From an uncultured Muribaculaceae bacterium (GTDB lineage Bacteria > Bacteroidota > Bacteroidia > Bacteroidales > Muribaculaceae): a DNA stretch of 64,000 nt. A model generated the notes under the pieces. That model did no database searches and had not been told where the DNA came from. It was given only the letters and a program-made list of their open reading frames with translations. The first letter of the stretch is position 1; each line of letters begins with the position of its first letter. Both the position numbers and the translations under genes were made by a program. Shown here one piece after another: positions 16,910-26,264 of the stretch. Where the stretch lies: positions 25,970 to 89,969 of the forward strand of contig CAJGBY010000009.1 of assembly GCA_904501735.1 (NCBI GenBank), read 5' to 3'.

Positions 16910-18295
16910 TTAATCACATATATAGGTGGTTGTGTAGGTGTTATATATACCACGCACCACAAGCATGTTTTCGGTCAAATATAGTATCTCTTTAGAAGTA
17001 GCTGATATCGAACCATTATGCGAAATTACTATATATTTCCCGTTTTTTTGTTTTTTAGCAGCATCTTCATGCGAAAAAGTTACTGAAAAATGATCGGACA
17101 AATAAAAATCGTTATAAATAAATTCGTTCTTACCGATTATTCTGTTGTCGGTTGTTTTTCTCCAAGGACCCACAAATTGAGTCTCGGTGAAATATATCGC
17201 TCCACTATATGATCTTTTACGATTATCATAACGGTCGTATCTATCACGCTGAATGCGCCATTGCTTGCCCACAAGTTTGTCGAGCATCGAAGTGGTGTCG
17301 GGAGTTTGCTTGGTTGTAGATGCCAGTTTGATATTCTCCCCATTGGCAGGATAAACACATTCGAGTAGCATAGTATCGGCACATAGTGATTTTATTTCGT
17401 AGGTCATGATGTTCACCACACCATTTTCCTTAATGTGATTTACGATGTATCGCCCTTGATCTTTTTTATCCTTTTTAGAATAATCAAAAGAGCTATCGAC
17501 CTCATCACTAAAATAATATTCGCCTATAATCCAATAAGGGAAGTCGGTGCGTCGATTTTCGCCCAAAACGCACTTTTCCATATATCCATAAGGTTCGTAA
17601 CGATACTCATATCGTGTGGGCTCGCCAGTCTTTTCATCTATGCACGCCCAAGTTTTATTCAACAGCTTTTCGCTTGGTGAAAGTTCGTCTTGAGCAATCG
17701 ATAAATCGTCGCTCTCGGCAACAAAAAACTTTTTTAAATCCTTTCCACCCACAACTTCGGTATAGTCCAAATTATCATTTGAAATATTGTTGATGAGCAT
17801 ACTGATGGCTTGTGAAGGATTGTTCGCACTCTGAAGCACGATGTACTTTCCGTTATCTGTTTTGCCCACCTTAGTGCTATCAAACTTGGTTTCATATTTA
17901 TTGGACAAATAGAACTTTTGAATGCGTTCCGAGATGTTTCCACTTTGATCTATACCCACAATAATGCGATGAGTGAAAGTGAACTCAGTATAATAATTGC
18001 CATTAATGCTCATAGTTAGAGGATTGAACTCACACCACTTTTTGCAAATAAGTTTACCAATAACGGTTTTCTTGCTTAGTTGCGATAGATGGTATTTAAG
18101 CGAATTGTCTCTAAATTCACTTAATTTCTTTTGAAATTCTTCAGGTGATTGGAGTGTATTATCACTATTTTGTATAACAATTTCCGGTTGCGATTTTTTC
18201 GATTTTCGGTCGACACTATAGTAGATGTCGTCGGCCATAACCGACACACAACTCAACACAAATGCAACTGTTAGAAATAATGCTTTACCTTTCAT
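16910..18295 (-). CDS. Secreted protein with three calycin/lipocalin-like repeats
   Basis: I do not recognise a named family. The 461-residue protein has a signal peptide (MKGKALFLTVAFVLSCVSVMA). Three repeats of about 110 residues follow. Each starts with GKxWxxxx (LICKKWCEF, LLNKTWACI, LVGKQWRI), then has a bulky beta stretch, an F/YYLSxxxxxxFD or FS element, and NGKYIVxxxNG. This resembles lipocalin-like domains of Bacteroidetes and suggests a tandem barrel that binds small ligands. The promoter carries a 31-bp element also found before the TPR-HTH regulator gene at 40045, so control is probably shared. Confidence 0.6.
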   Translation of the reverse strand: MKGKALFLTVAFVLSCVSVMADDIYYSVDRKSKKSQPEIVIQNSDNTLQSPEEFQKKLSEFRDNSLKYHLSQLSKKTVIGKLICKKWCEFNPLTMSINGNYYTEFTFTHRIIVGIDQSGNISERIQKFYLSNKYETKFDSTKVGKTDNGKYIVLQSANNPSQAISMLINNISNDNLDYTEVVGGKDLKKFFVAESDDLSIAQDELSPSEKLLNKTWACIDEKTGEPTRYEYRYEPYGYMEKCVLGENRRTDFPYWIIGEYYFSDEVDSSFDYSKKDKKDQGRYIVNHIKENGVVNIMTYEIKSLCADTMLLECVYPANGENIKLASTTKQTPDTTSMLDKLVGKQWRIQRDRYDRYDNRKRSYSGAIYFTETQFVGPWRKTTDNRIIGKNEFIYNDFYLSDHFSVTFSHEDAAKKQKNGKYIVISHNGSISATSKEILYLTENMLVVRGIYNTYTTTYICD

Positions 18296-18324
18296 AAAAT
18301 AATGTTTTTGAGATTTTCTTTCTG

Positions 18325-18384
18325 CAAAATTAATATGCGATAATAGCTAAAAACAAGAAAAATAGTACGCAAAAAGTACGCAAA
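18325..18384 (-). promoter_or_regulatory. Promoter with direct-repeat operator, copy 1
   Basis: On the minus strand TTTGCGTACTTTTTGCGTAC (18384-18365) is followed by TATTTTTCTTG (18364-18354), 21 nt, then the -7 box TAATTTTG (18332-18325). CTTG would serve as the -33 box. The operator holds two TTTGCGTAC units 11 bp apart, about one helical turn. A third TTGCGTAC in the opposite orientation lies at 18390-18397. The whole element to CTTG matches 39948-39978 at 30 of 31 positions. Confidence 0.75.
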
Positions 18385-18435
18385 TGCACTTGCGTACGCT
18401 ATTTTGGTGTTTTTTTTACAAAAAAATAGTCTATA

Positions 18436-18474
18436 AACAAAAAAGTTGCATTGAAATCGTTCAATGCAACTTTT
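18436..18474 (-). terminator. Terminator of the amidase gene
   Basis: A perfect 15-bp stem (AAAAGTTGCATTGAA at 18441-18455 with TTCAATGCAACTTTT at 18460-18474) encloses a 4-nt loop, and Ts follow on the minus strand. It lies 23 bp past the stop at 18498. Confidence 0.9.
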
Positions 18475-18497
18475 GATGAGTGTATCAAGAAAAAATC

Positions 18498-19850
18498 TTA
18501 TTTCACTTGGTTGATTTCCCAAAGTAGGTTCTTACCTTTCACACCAGCAAGGTCAATTTCTTGTGAAACCATACCTTTAGTTTTAGCTTCAAGGACAAAT
18601 TCTTTCACAGTTTCCTTACCATCGGTAATTGTAATCACACCATTGTCGATGTCCTTTAGCAAGTCGAAATCCAAACGATATTTATCACCTTCGAGAGCTG
18701 TAGTATTCAATCCAAATGCCCAACGATTGAACATACCTGTAGCCAACTTAGGTTCTACATAATCTGGATTGTTTAGCATTTGTACAAAGTCGCACATCTT
18801 AGCAGCTTCTACAGTTACAGCCTTTTCTACTGTTTCATATCCTTCGGCTTCCATCTTCACAGTGTACTTACCTGGCTTCACATTCCAGAATACAAACACA
18901 CCATTGTAGTTGTTGTCGGTAGTGTAAGTGTCGGCTACATTACCATTAGCATCTACAAGAGTGATTTTAGCACCATTAAGTGGAGCATACATATCGTGTG
19001 AACCCTTGATCCAGTTGTGATAGTTACGGTGATTCATGATGCGACGGCAATCCTTCACTGCACCCGATACTACGCCAGTAGCAGGTTGGTCGGCACCGAA
19101 ATAGTCGCAATAGAAGCGATACATATTCCATGCACTTAGTTTCACATAGTCCACATTAAGAAGACGGTGAGTTTCAGGACGATAGTCGTGGAAAGTACCT
19201 TCAACAAGGAAACCAGGAACATTAAGATGACGCAACACGCCAAGAGAATAGCCAAGGAAAGGCTTGTCTTCGGTAACGATCAAACGAGGCGACCACACTG
19301 TGATGTCATTATCCATAAGATAAGAAATAGACATTGTAGCTTGGTGACGACCTAACGCCATATTCACCACATTCTTACCCAAACCGTTAGAGTCTTGGTT
19401 GTAAAGATTCAAGAAATAGTTTACTCTTGCTCTTTCGCCAGCAGCATTAGAGTGAACCGAAATAAACGCATCGGCACCGAAAGCATTGGCTTCTTCGCCA
19501 ATCACGCGCAATGGTTTGTCGTCTTCTTCACGGTTGGTTACACGCGAAATAGCCACTGTAGCACCTGCATTTTCAAGCAAACGCTTTAGTTCAAGACTCT
19601 TGATAAGATTCACGCGCGATTCCCAAAAACCGTTAGTGTCGAGTGGAGCAAAATTGATAGTTGGCACATTGCGGTCGTTACCCTTTACAAGGTACACCGA
19701 ACCATCGGCATTGTACACTGTGTCGGCACCACCATTATGGAAACCACCATGACCAGGATTGATATAGATTTTCACTCCCGATAGGTCCTTTGCACCAACA
19801 AATGCAACAGCTGTCAATGCAATAAACAAAGAAAATAGAAGTTTTTTCAT
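18498..19850 (-). CDS. Secreted N-acetylmuramoyl-L-alanine amidase (Amidase_3) with beta-sandwich C-terminus
   Basis: The 450-residue protein starts with a signal peptide (MKKLLFSLFIALTAVAFVGA). The zinc amidase domain (about 25-250) cuts the bond between MurNAc and L-Ala. It shows NPGHGG (His ligand), NGFWESRVNL (Glu ligand), ISVHSNA (His ligand) and LVEGTFHDY (Glu). A carboxypeptidase-regulatory-like domain follows (about 280-360: LNGAKITLVDANGNVADTYTTD, GKYTVKMEAEGYETVEKAV), then a C-terminal beta domain. It probably acts in the periplasm on peptidoglycan during turnover or scavenging. An insert around 52-68 sets it apart from AmiC-type enzymes. Confidence 0.87.
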   Translation of the reverse strand: MKKLLFSLFIALTAVAFVGAKDLSGVKIYINPGHGGFHNGGADTVYNADGSVYLVKGNDRNVPTINFAPLDTNGFWESRVNLIKSLELKRLLENAGATVAISRVTNREEDDKPLRVIGEEANAFGADAFISVHSNAAGERARVNYFLNLYNQDSNGLGKNVVNMALGRHQATMSISYLMDNDITVWSPRLIVTEDKPFLGYSLGVLRHLNVPGFLVEGTFHDYRPETHRLLNVDYVKLSAWNMYRFYCDYFGADQPATGVVSGAVKDCRRIMNHRNYHNWIKGSHDMYAPLNGAKITLVDANGNVADTYTTDNNYNGVFVFWNVKPGKYTVKMEAEGYETVEKAVTVEAAKMCDFVQMLNNPDYVEPKLATGMFNRWAFGLNTTALEGDKYRLDFDLLKDIDNGVITITDGKETVKEFVLEAKTKGMVSQEIDLAGVKGKNLLWEINQVK

Positions 19851-19983
19851 CTTTTTAGTTTAAAAATTAGTTGTAGTGCAAAATTAATCAGAATTCTGAT
19901 AATATTACACTACAACCTTATTTCTTTTTTGGATTTTTTTGTACAGAATGGTAGATCTTTTAGACACAAGAACAAAAGGAGAT

Positions 19984-20007
19984 AAAATCAGTCCTTCGGA
20001 CTATTTT
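19984..20007 (-). terminator. Probable terminator of the rdgB-porZ-like operon
   Basis: On the minus strand AAAATAGTCC pairs with GGACTGATTTT around GAA with one bulge. It lies 16 bp past the stop at 20023. The stem is short. Confidence 0.5.
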
Positions 20008-20022
20008 GTTCTAATGCAACTA

Positions 20023-22395
20023 TTAACGAATGATGAGAATCTTGCTTACGGCGCCTGATGATGATTCGTTTTCGTTTTGCGAAGCTAAGATGAAATATAC
20101 ACCGCTTTTCACTGGTTCACCTTGATAGTTACAACCGTCCCAAGTAGCCATACCACCCGATGAACGCACCGATTTCACTACATTACCAGCAGAATCGGCT
20201 ATCTTCACAAGCGAATTTTCCATAAGTCCACGAATGGTGATGTCGCCAGTGTATTCGGGACGCACAGGATTAGGATAAGCATAGATGTTGCTGTAATCGA
20301 TTGCAGGAGGTTCGCTATCGCTCGAATATTCCATTAGCCCCTTGTCGGTACCTATATATACTTTATTGTTGGTAGAATTGCAGCACACCGATAGCACTTT
20401 GTTGCTCAACATAGGACTATTGTCGGTGGTGAATTGTTCGAGAATTTCGCTACCATCTTCGCTCACAAGTAATACTCCCGATGACGATGTACCTATCCAC
20501 TTGCGATTGCTACCATCGATAGCGATGCAAGTTACATCGGTGTTGTCGAGTAGGTAATCGGCAAGATTGGTACCGTCGTTGCGTGGCACTTTGAGGTGGT
20601 TGATTGAGAATTCGCCTGTCTTGAATGCATTGTGAGGGTAAAATTCCACTACGCCATTGTTGGTACCCATCCACACTCTACCTTTCTTGTCTTCGGCAAA
20701 ACAATTGATATAACTCCACGAATATTCCTTACCATCTTGGTCGGTAAGCGATGAGAATACCTTTGATTTTATGTTAGAAGATGCAGGATTTCCGTCGTCA
20801 TAGAAGATAGTAAGAGGGTCCCCATAGTTGCCTATACCATGTAGCTTTACATCGCGCGAAGTGATGAATAGGTGGCTACGGAAATCGCCTTCCACTCCCT
20901 CAACTTGTGGAGTGAGCCAATCCTCGCGAGTGAGTGTCGATTGATTTTTCTTTTCACGAGGAAGTACAGCAAATTGTGTAGTGTTATTGAACGATTGTAG
21001 CACCCATAGATTACCGCTCTTGTCGAATTTGATTGCTGGAGTGGTGCAAGTGTGGAATGTGGCATCTATTTCCACTTTGTCGATAGGGCTATTGGTCCAA
21101 TCGTACTTAGCTACCACCTCACCATTGGTGATTTTATACACACCTTCAAACCATGTGCCAATGTAGCAAGTGTTAGGGTCCTCAGGATCGAAAACTAAGT
21201 CGTAAGGCGAATTGATGCGATTGTTTTTCTGTCCATGAGGGTTGATAGTTGCCACCGATGAAGGTATTTCATTCTTCCATGTTGTTCCGTCGAATGATGA
21301 AAGAGCAGCTACACGATTATAATTGTTATAATATCGATTAGAACCACAATTCATTACAAACAGCTTGCCTAAGGCTTCATTGAAAGTGAGGTAATAAGGA
21401 ATGTCGACAGTCGATGTGTTAGGGAGTGCGTAGTCCATGAAAACTGTTTCGGCTCCAGCATCGCTCAACGACACATGTCGCAAACCTTTAGGCGATAATT
21501 CCCACAGAGAACCGTCTACTTCATAAGAGCTTAGAAATGATGATTTCATGTGGTCGGGTAAAGTAATCGAAGCTGTTTTGTTGGCGTTTGCATCAAGGGT
21601 TACAAGTTGACCTACACCTTGTGTAGTAACATATTGATAGCCCTGCGCTGTGCGCTGAAAACATTTAGCTCCCTCGGTAGATATAGTGCTTTTATACGCT
21701 ATATCATTGCCATTCATCTTGTAAACAAAAAGCCAACCAGTTTTAATAAACAGTTCGTTATCGTTTATGGCTAACAACTTGCCTCCTTGTTTGAAAGAGG
21801 TTTCTTTCAACTCGCTTATATTGCTATAATGCTTGCCAATTTCTTCGATGTAGACACTGTTTTTAGTAGATACTAATAGTTTATCACCCATCACACACAC
21901 ACTTGAAATAGGTGTGTTATAGATGCGCGATTCTTTTACTTCTAACTTGGCATCGTTGATGAGCACATAACCAAAATCGGTAGTAATGTAAGTACCTTTG
22001 TTAGAAAATATTACATCGTTGATAGTTTTAGAGCCAGTTATCGAAGCATTATATATTTCGGGCATATTTACAACCTCGCCATTATCGAAAATAATGTCAA
22101 TGTTGCTATTCTTATACACCACGAAAAGATTCTTACGATTGTAGTCGTAGTATATATCGCTAATTTCGACATCGTTCAAATCGCCCGATTCGGAAACACT
22201 ATAATTTTCTTGATTTTCTTTGTCGTAACAATATAACCAACCATCAACAAGCGAATACACCTTGCTGTTCGCATCGATTACATTTATTACATTGTTGCCA
22301 AACACACCGTATATATTCCAATCGCCAACAGCATTTTGAGCTTGCAAGCCGAACGAAATAAGTAACAGAAGTAAATATATAGTCTTTTTAATCAT
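20023..22395 (-). CDS. PorZ-like type IX secretion beta-propeller protein (copy A)
   Basis: I start at the ATG at 22395 (MIKKTIYLLLLLISFGLQA, a clear signal peptide) because the longer frame adds 13 residues without one. The 790-residue product has the PorZ layout: two seven-bladed propellers of two-component-regulator type (GRVWMGTNNGVVEFYP, NRKWIGTSSSGVLLVSEDG, NKVYIGTDKGLMEY) and a C-terminal sorting-domain fold (IYAYPNPVRPEYTGDITIRGL to the end). In Porphyromonas gingivalis PorZ sits at the surface and presents anionic LPS to the sortase PorU. This is the last gene of the operon that also holds an acyltransferase and a second PorZ-like gene. Confidence 0.8.
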   Translation of the reverse strand: MIKKTIYLLLLLISFGLQAQNAVGDWNIYGVFGNNVINVIDANSKVYSLVDGWLYCYDKENQENYSVSESGDLNDVEISDIYYDYNRKNLFVVYKNSNIDIIFDNGEVVNMPEIYNASITGSKTINDVIFSNKGTYITTDFGYVLINDAKLEVKESRIYNTPISSVCVMGDKLLVSTKNSVYIEEIGKHYSNISELKETSFKQGGKLLAINDNELFIKTGWLFVYKMNGNDIAYKSTISTEGAKCFQRTAQGYQYVTTQGVGQLVTLDANANKTASITLPDHMKSSFLSSYEVDGSLWELSPKGLRHVSLSDAGAETVFMDYALPNTSTVDIPYYLTFNEALGKLFVMNCGSNRYYNNYNRVAALSSFDGTTWKNEIPSSVATINPHGQKNNRINSPYDLVFDPEDPNTCYIGTWFEGVYKITNGEVVAKYDWTNSPIDKVEIDATFHTCTTPAIKFDKSGNLWVLQSFNNTTQFAVLPREKKNQSTLTREDWLTPQVEGVEGDFRSHLFITSRDVKLHGIGNYGDPLTIFYDDGNPASSNIKSKVFSSLTDQDGKEYSWSYINCFAEDKKGRVWMGTNNGVVEFYPHNAFKTGEFSINHLKVPRNDGTNLADYLLDNTDVTCIAIDGSNRKWIGTSSSGVLLVSEDGSEILEQFTTDNSPMLSNKVLSVCCNSTNNKVYIGTDKGLMEYSSDSEPPAIDYSNIYAYPNPVRPEYTGDITIRGLMENSLVKIADSAGNVVKSVRSSGGMATWDGCNYQGEPVKSGVYFILASQNENESSSGAVSKILIIR

Positions 22396-22449
22396 ATTGT
22401 TGCTCGATATTGTATTTTCTATATATAACGACAAAAGTGTGTTTATATT

Positions 22450-23457
22450 TTATGAATTTATGCGCTTTATTATCAAAGAGAAATCAAGCAACCAAGGTAA
22501 ATAGCGATTAATAACATAACTTATAGGGAAAAGCAGCGCTAAACACAACATAGTTACAATAGCAGTCATTAAATATCCATCGAAAGGAATAAAAAGCATT
22601 GCTAATTGTCCTACAACCAACGGCACTCCTCCCCCAAAGAAATAAAACAACAAGCTATTCTTTCCTATGTATTGAATCCACTTAACAATGGGTAATGCGT
22701 GGCTTAGTTGCAGCATAAAAAATATCCCTAATAGATTGCTCACTATTCCTAATGGTATGTTGTCGTATTTTACCGACATTATAGCTTGAAAATATCCTAA
22801 ATAATAGTAATTATATAGCATTAACCCTAAATAAATCACAGCACTTATAATAAAATATTTTGTAGAAATAAAGCGAGCTATAAAGTGATAATATTTTCGA
22901 GTTAATCCACCTAATACAAGAAAAAATAGTGCTATCATTCCCGATTTATAATACCATGGGAAAGGCTCTGCTTGGATAGTGTGCAAAGCAAATGCCGAAA
23001 GCATTGTGACAAAACTTATCACAAGCATTACATTCAAACGAGTTTTAAAACATTTTATCAGTACCAACGAAAGTAATTGAGCTATAATCAAGGTGGAAAC
23101 AAACCATGCTGCAGTACCTCCAAAAATATCTATTAAATAAGCATAAACACTCACCTCATTGCTATGTGCAAAAGCTTTAGGTATCCATATAAGAGAGGGA
23201 AATACTATAGCAGGCCAAAGAAGTTTGCACGCAATGTTTTTAATCTTTTTGTAATAAGGAAAATTATCTAAATCCTTGAAAAATAAAAATCCCGACAAAA
23301 AGAAGAAAAAAGAGAGATAAAAAGGTTTGTAAATAAAGTAGAAAGGCGAAATGTGATTTTGATAATAAAAATTACAATGAGCTATATACACAAAAATCAT
23401 ACACAAGGCTCTTCCTGTGTTAATCCACTCTATATTTTTATTATTCAAATCTACCAT
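22450..23457 (-). CDS. Acyltransferase 3 family membrane protein
   Basis: The 335-residue protein has about ten membrane segments. Its N-terminus IEWINTGRALCMIFVYIAHCNFYY is the acyltransferase-3 signature: an Arg in the first segment and a His in segment 1, in the R-x10-H arrangement of O-acyltransferases that modify polysaccharides, LPS or glycolipids. The stop of the PorZ-like gene upstream abuts this start (TAA directly followed by ATG), so the two are translationally coupled. The second PorZ-like gene follows 54 bp on. That position suggests acylation of a surface glycan used in type IX secretion, but this is inference. Confidence 0.82.
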   Translation of the reverse strand: MVDLNNKNIEWINTGRALCMIFVYIAHCNFYYQNHISPFYFIYKPFYLSFFFFLSGFLFFKDLDNFPYYKKIKNIACKLLWPAIVFPSLIWIPKAFAHSNEVSVYAYLIDIFGGTAAWFVSTLIIAQLLSLVLIKCFKTRLNVMLVISFVTMLSAFALHTIQAEPFPWYYKSGMIALFFLVLGGLTRKYYHFIARFISTKYFIISAVIYLGLMLYNYYYLGYFQAIMSVKYDNIPLGIVSNLLGIFFMLQLSHALPIVKWIQYIGKNSLLFYFFGGGVPLVVGQLAMLFIPFDGYLMTAIVTMLCLALLFPISYVINRYLPWLLDFSLIIKRINS

Positions 23458-25776
23458 TTACTTAATTACAGTAAAGTTCATTACATTATCCTCTACTGAA
23501 TCGGAGTTGTGCAACTTTAAAGAAATAGAATATAGTCCTGTTTCGAGTGTTTTATTAGTGTCGGTGATGCCATTCCAATACATTTTAGAGTTGTTGCATT
23601 GTAATGTTTTCACTATTTCACCATTTGATTTTTTTACATACAAAGTGCTATTAATAGGCAACTTGTCAAATATTATTTTTCCTTTAAAATCGGGTGTAAT
23701 ACGATTAGGAACCATAAAGGCACTATTAATATCATTTTCTACTTCGGGAATGTATTCCAAAAGACCTCCATTGAATCCTACAAACACTGATTGTGTGTTA
23801 GAATTCCAGCACACAGCTTGCACAGCGTCGTTAGGAAAGCAAGTATTTGATGTGTTGAAATGCTTTATAATCTTAGTACAATCGGCATTGAGAAGGAACA
23901 ATCCATCATCAAGTGTACCCACCCACTTGCGATTATAATCATCAATATCGATTGATAATGATATTAGATTGTTTAGTATAGGGTAGTTTTTGTCATTTTT
24001 AGGATAAGTAGCATATAAGTTGTCCGATTCTATATCGGCTGGATTTATACTAAATATTCCATTATTAGTAACAAACCACACTACACCATTGAGGTCTTCT
24101 TTAATGTCAATAACATAGGACCATTCTATTTTTTTACCATTCTTATCATAGAAATGATCATATGTCTTATGTGTTTTAACCTTAAATTTTCTATCGGTAG
24201 TAAAGATGTGAATCTTTCCGTCCATATCGCCATCGAAAACTATCTTATAACCACCTGAGGTTACAAAAAAATCTACCGACTTAGGAAATTCTCTACCTAA
24301 ATCTACAGTTTTCCAATCATCGGCCGATAATTCGGTTAACGATACTTTATTCTTTGAAAGAACATTTATATAGCCACCTGTAGATTGTAAAACCCACAAA
24401 TTACCACTCGCGTCAAACTGTACACAAGGAGTGTAACAAAACCAATTATTTAAAGCATGAATGAGTGTACTATTAGTCCAGTCATATTTAGCCACTATTT
24501 CATTATTTCTCACCTTGAAAACACCTTGGAACCAAGTACCCGCATAATAGGTATTTTCTTCATTAGGGTCAAATACGAGTTGTGCTGGATCTTGAAAAGA
24601 ATATCCTTTTAAATCGGTAGGTACTTCATTTTTCCAAGAATTACCATCATAAGAAGATATTTGAGCTGCTGTACCATATTCTTGAATAGTATAGTTGCCT
24701 CGTGGACAACCATTGGTAACATATAATCGCTTATTATTCTTGTTGTAAGAAATTGCAATGGCTCTACTCACCGATACTAAATTAGGTATTAATTCATCGG
24801 TTTTATTCTTTATAGAAAGATTATTTACATCAAGAATTATATTCTTTATTCCTTTTTTACCCAATCGCCACAACGAACCATCATTCTCTTGCGAAGAGAG
24901 AAGAGTATTTACAAGTTCGGAAGGTAGCGCTATGTCAGTCTTTTTATTGCCAGCTATATCGTAAATATATAATCTATTGGTAGCAACCGATGAAGAACCT
25001 CCCACGGCAATAAAACCATTTTTTGTGAGTTGAATATCTACTACTTTAGCCGAAGAAACAGCCGACTTGGTAAAAGTACCATTATCGCCAATGGTTACTA
25101 AATAAAGTACATTAGAATTCAAGAAAAAATGTTTGCTATCGATAGGTAAAATAGTACCTGTAATGTTGAGAGAAGATGCTGTGGTACTGCTTAAATACTT
25201 TATGTTATTACTTTTTCCAGTATATAAAACATCTTTTGCAGTAGCAAATAGTAGTTTATCACCTACTTCGGCTACTGATTTTATTTCTTCGTTGAAAAAT
25301 GAAGATTTTTTTACTTCAAAATTTTTATCCTCAACATATAAATAACCTACCTTAGAAGCTACATAAAAACCATTTTTGCCGAAAGTAATATCGTTAATAG
25401 TACGATCGCCCACTCTCGTGATATTTTTCAAATCGGGAATGTTTACTGAAGAACCACTCGCCAATATTACATCTATATTATAATCTTTATAGGTTATTAC
25501 TACATAATTTTTTGTAGCATTATAATAAATGTTGTTGATGTAATAGCTTGACAAACTATTATTTACCGAAAATTGCTCAAAAGTTTTAGTATCCTTATTA
25601 TAGGCATTCAAATAGTTATCGGTTACGAAATAAACTTTGTTTTTCGTATCCAATATGCGCGCGCGTTTTTCATTAAAAACAGAATGTATTTTCCACACTC
25701 CATTTTCGGCCGCAAAAGTTGAAATAGCCATAAAAGCTATACAAATAAAAGCTATAATTTTAGATACACTTCTCAT
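23458..25776 (-). CDS. PorZ-like type IX secretion beta-propeller protein (copy B)
   Basis: The 772-residue protein has a signal peptide (MRSVSKIIAFICIAFMAISTFA). It aligns along its whole length with the protein at 20023-22395. Shared segments include GxWxIHSVFxE/YGVFGN near the N-terminus, DRTINDITFGKNGFYVAS, NENTYYAGTWFQGVFKV, SGNLWVLQS, NRKWVGTLDDGLFLLN and QSVFVGFNGGLLEYIPE. The C-terminal domain has VPNRITPDFKGKIIFDKLP and ends in VMNFTVIK, a diverged sorting-domain fold. The copies are clearly diverged and not a recent duplication. Which one, if either, is the true PorZ cannot be told here. Confidence 0.78.
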   Translation of the reverse strand: MRSVSKIIAFICIAFMAISTFAAENGVWKIHSVFNEKRARILDTKNKVYFVTDNYLNAYNKDTKTFEQFSVNNSLSSYYINNIYYNATKNYVVITYKDYNIDVILASGSSVNIPDLKNITRVGDRTINDITFGKNGFYVASKVGYLYVEDKNFEVKKSSFFNEEIKSVAEVGDKLLFATAKDVLYTGKSNNIKYLSSTTASSLNITGTILPIDSKHFFLNSNVLYLVTIGDNGTFTKSAVSSAKVVDIQLTKNGFIAVGGSSSVATNRLYIYDIAGNKKTDIALPSELVNTLLSSQENDGSLWRLGKKGIKNIILDVNNLSIKNKTDELIPNLVSVSRAIAISYNKNNKRLYVTNGCPRGNYTIQEYGTAAQISSYDGNSWKNEVPTDLKGYSFQDPAQLVFDPNEENTYYAGTWFQGVFKVRNNEIVAKYDWTNSTLIHALNNWFCYTPCVQFDASGNLWVLQSTGGYINVLSKNKVSLTELSADDWKTVDLGREFPKSVDFFVTSGGYKIVFDGDMDGKIHIFTTDRKFKVKTHKTYDHFYDKNGKKIEWSYVIDIKEDLNGVVWFVTNNGIFSINPADIESDNLYATYPKNDKNYPILNNLISLSIDIDDYNRKWVGTLDDGLFLLNADCTKIIKHFNTSNTCFPNDAVQAVCWNSNTQSVFVGFNGGLLEYIPEVENDINSAFMVPNRITPDFKGKIIFDKLPINSTLYVKKSNGEIVKTLQCNNSKMYWNGITDTNKTLETGLYSISLKLHNSDSVEDNVMNFTVIK

Positions 25777-25786
25777 ATTTTAATTT

Positions 25787-26257
25787 TTATAGTTTCAATT
25801 CTTTTTGCACAGAACAATCACCATTATTTACAAAACTCACATTACACCATTTACCATTATGCTCACACTCATATCGTACATTATAAGCTATGTGTTTAAA
25901 ACATTTAGCAGTGTAAGCCACATTACAATAAAAAGGTGCTGTGTCGCCAGGAATACGCTCCATTCTTTTCTCAACACATATTATTTCATCTCCACACACA
26001 TCAATTATTAAATTCACCGTAATATCTTCGGGTAATATTACATTGTGATGAGTAATTTTCACTTTACCATCTTCAAGCGAAACCAATGAAATGCGTTCAC
26101 TCTCATCACATTGCGACATATCGCAAAAAGTAATATGCCCTTGATACATATAGGTGTATTTAGACGCTTCGTTGCGTGACTTAGAGAAAGCTGTTATCAC
26201 AATAATAGCAATAGCTACAGCCACCACATAAAACTCTACCGTCGAGAAAAATTCCAT
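25787..26257 (-). CDS. Small single-pass membrane protein of unknown function
   Basis: I do not recognise this 156-residue protein. It has one N-terminal membrane segment (about 8-24, FYVVAVAIAIIVITAF) and a beta-rich soluble part with eight cysteines (CDMSQC, DVCGDEIIC, FYC, KCF, YEC, WC, DC) that could form disulfides outside the cytoplasm. It lies 7 bp after rdgB and 10 bp before the PorZ-like gene, which places it in the same operon and suggests an envelope role. Confidence 0.65.
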   Translation of the reverse strand: MEFFSTVEFYVVAVAIAIIVITAFSKSRNEASKYTYMYQGHITFCDMSQCDESERISLVSLEDGKVKITHHNVILPEDITVNLIIDVCGDEIICVEKRMERIPGDTAPFYCNVAYTAKCFKHIAYNVRYECEHNGKWCNVSFVNNGDCSVQKELKL

Positions 26258-26264
26258 TACCTAT

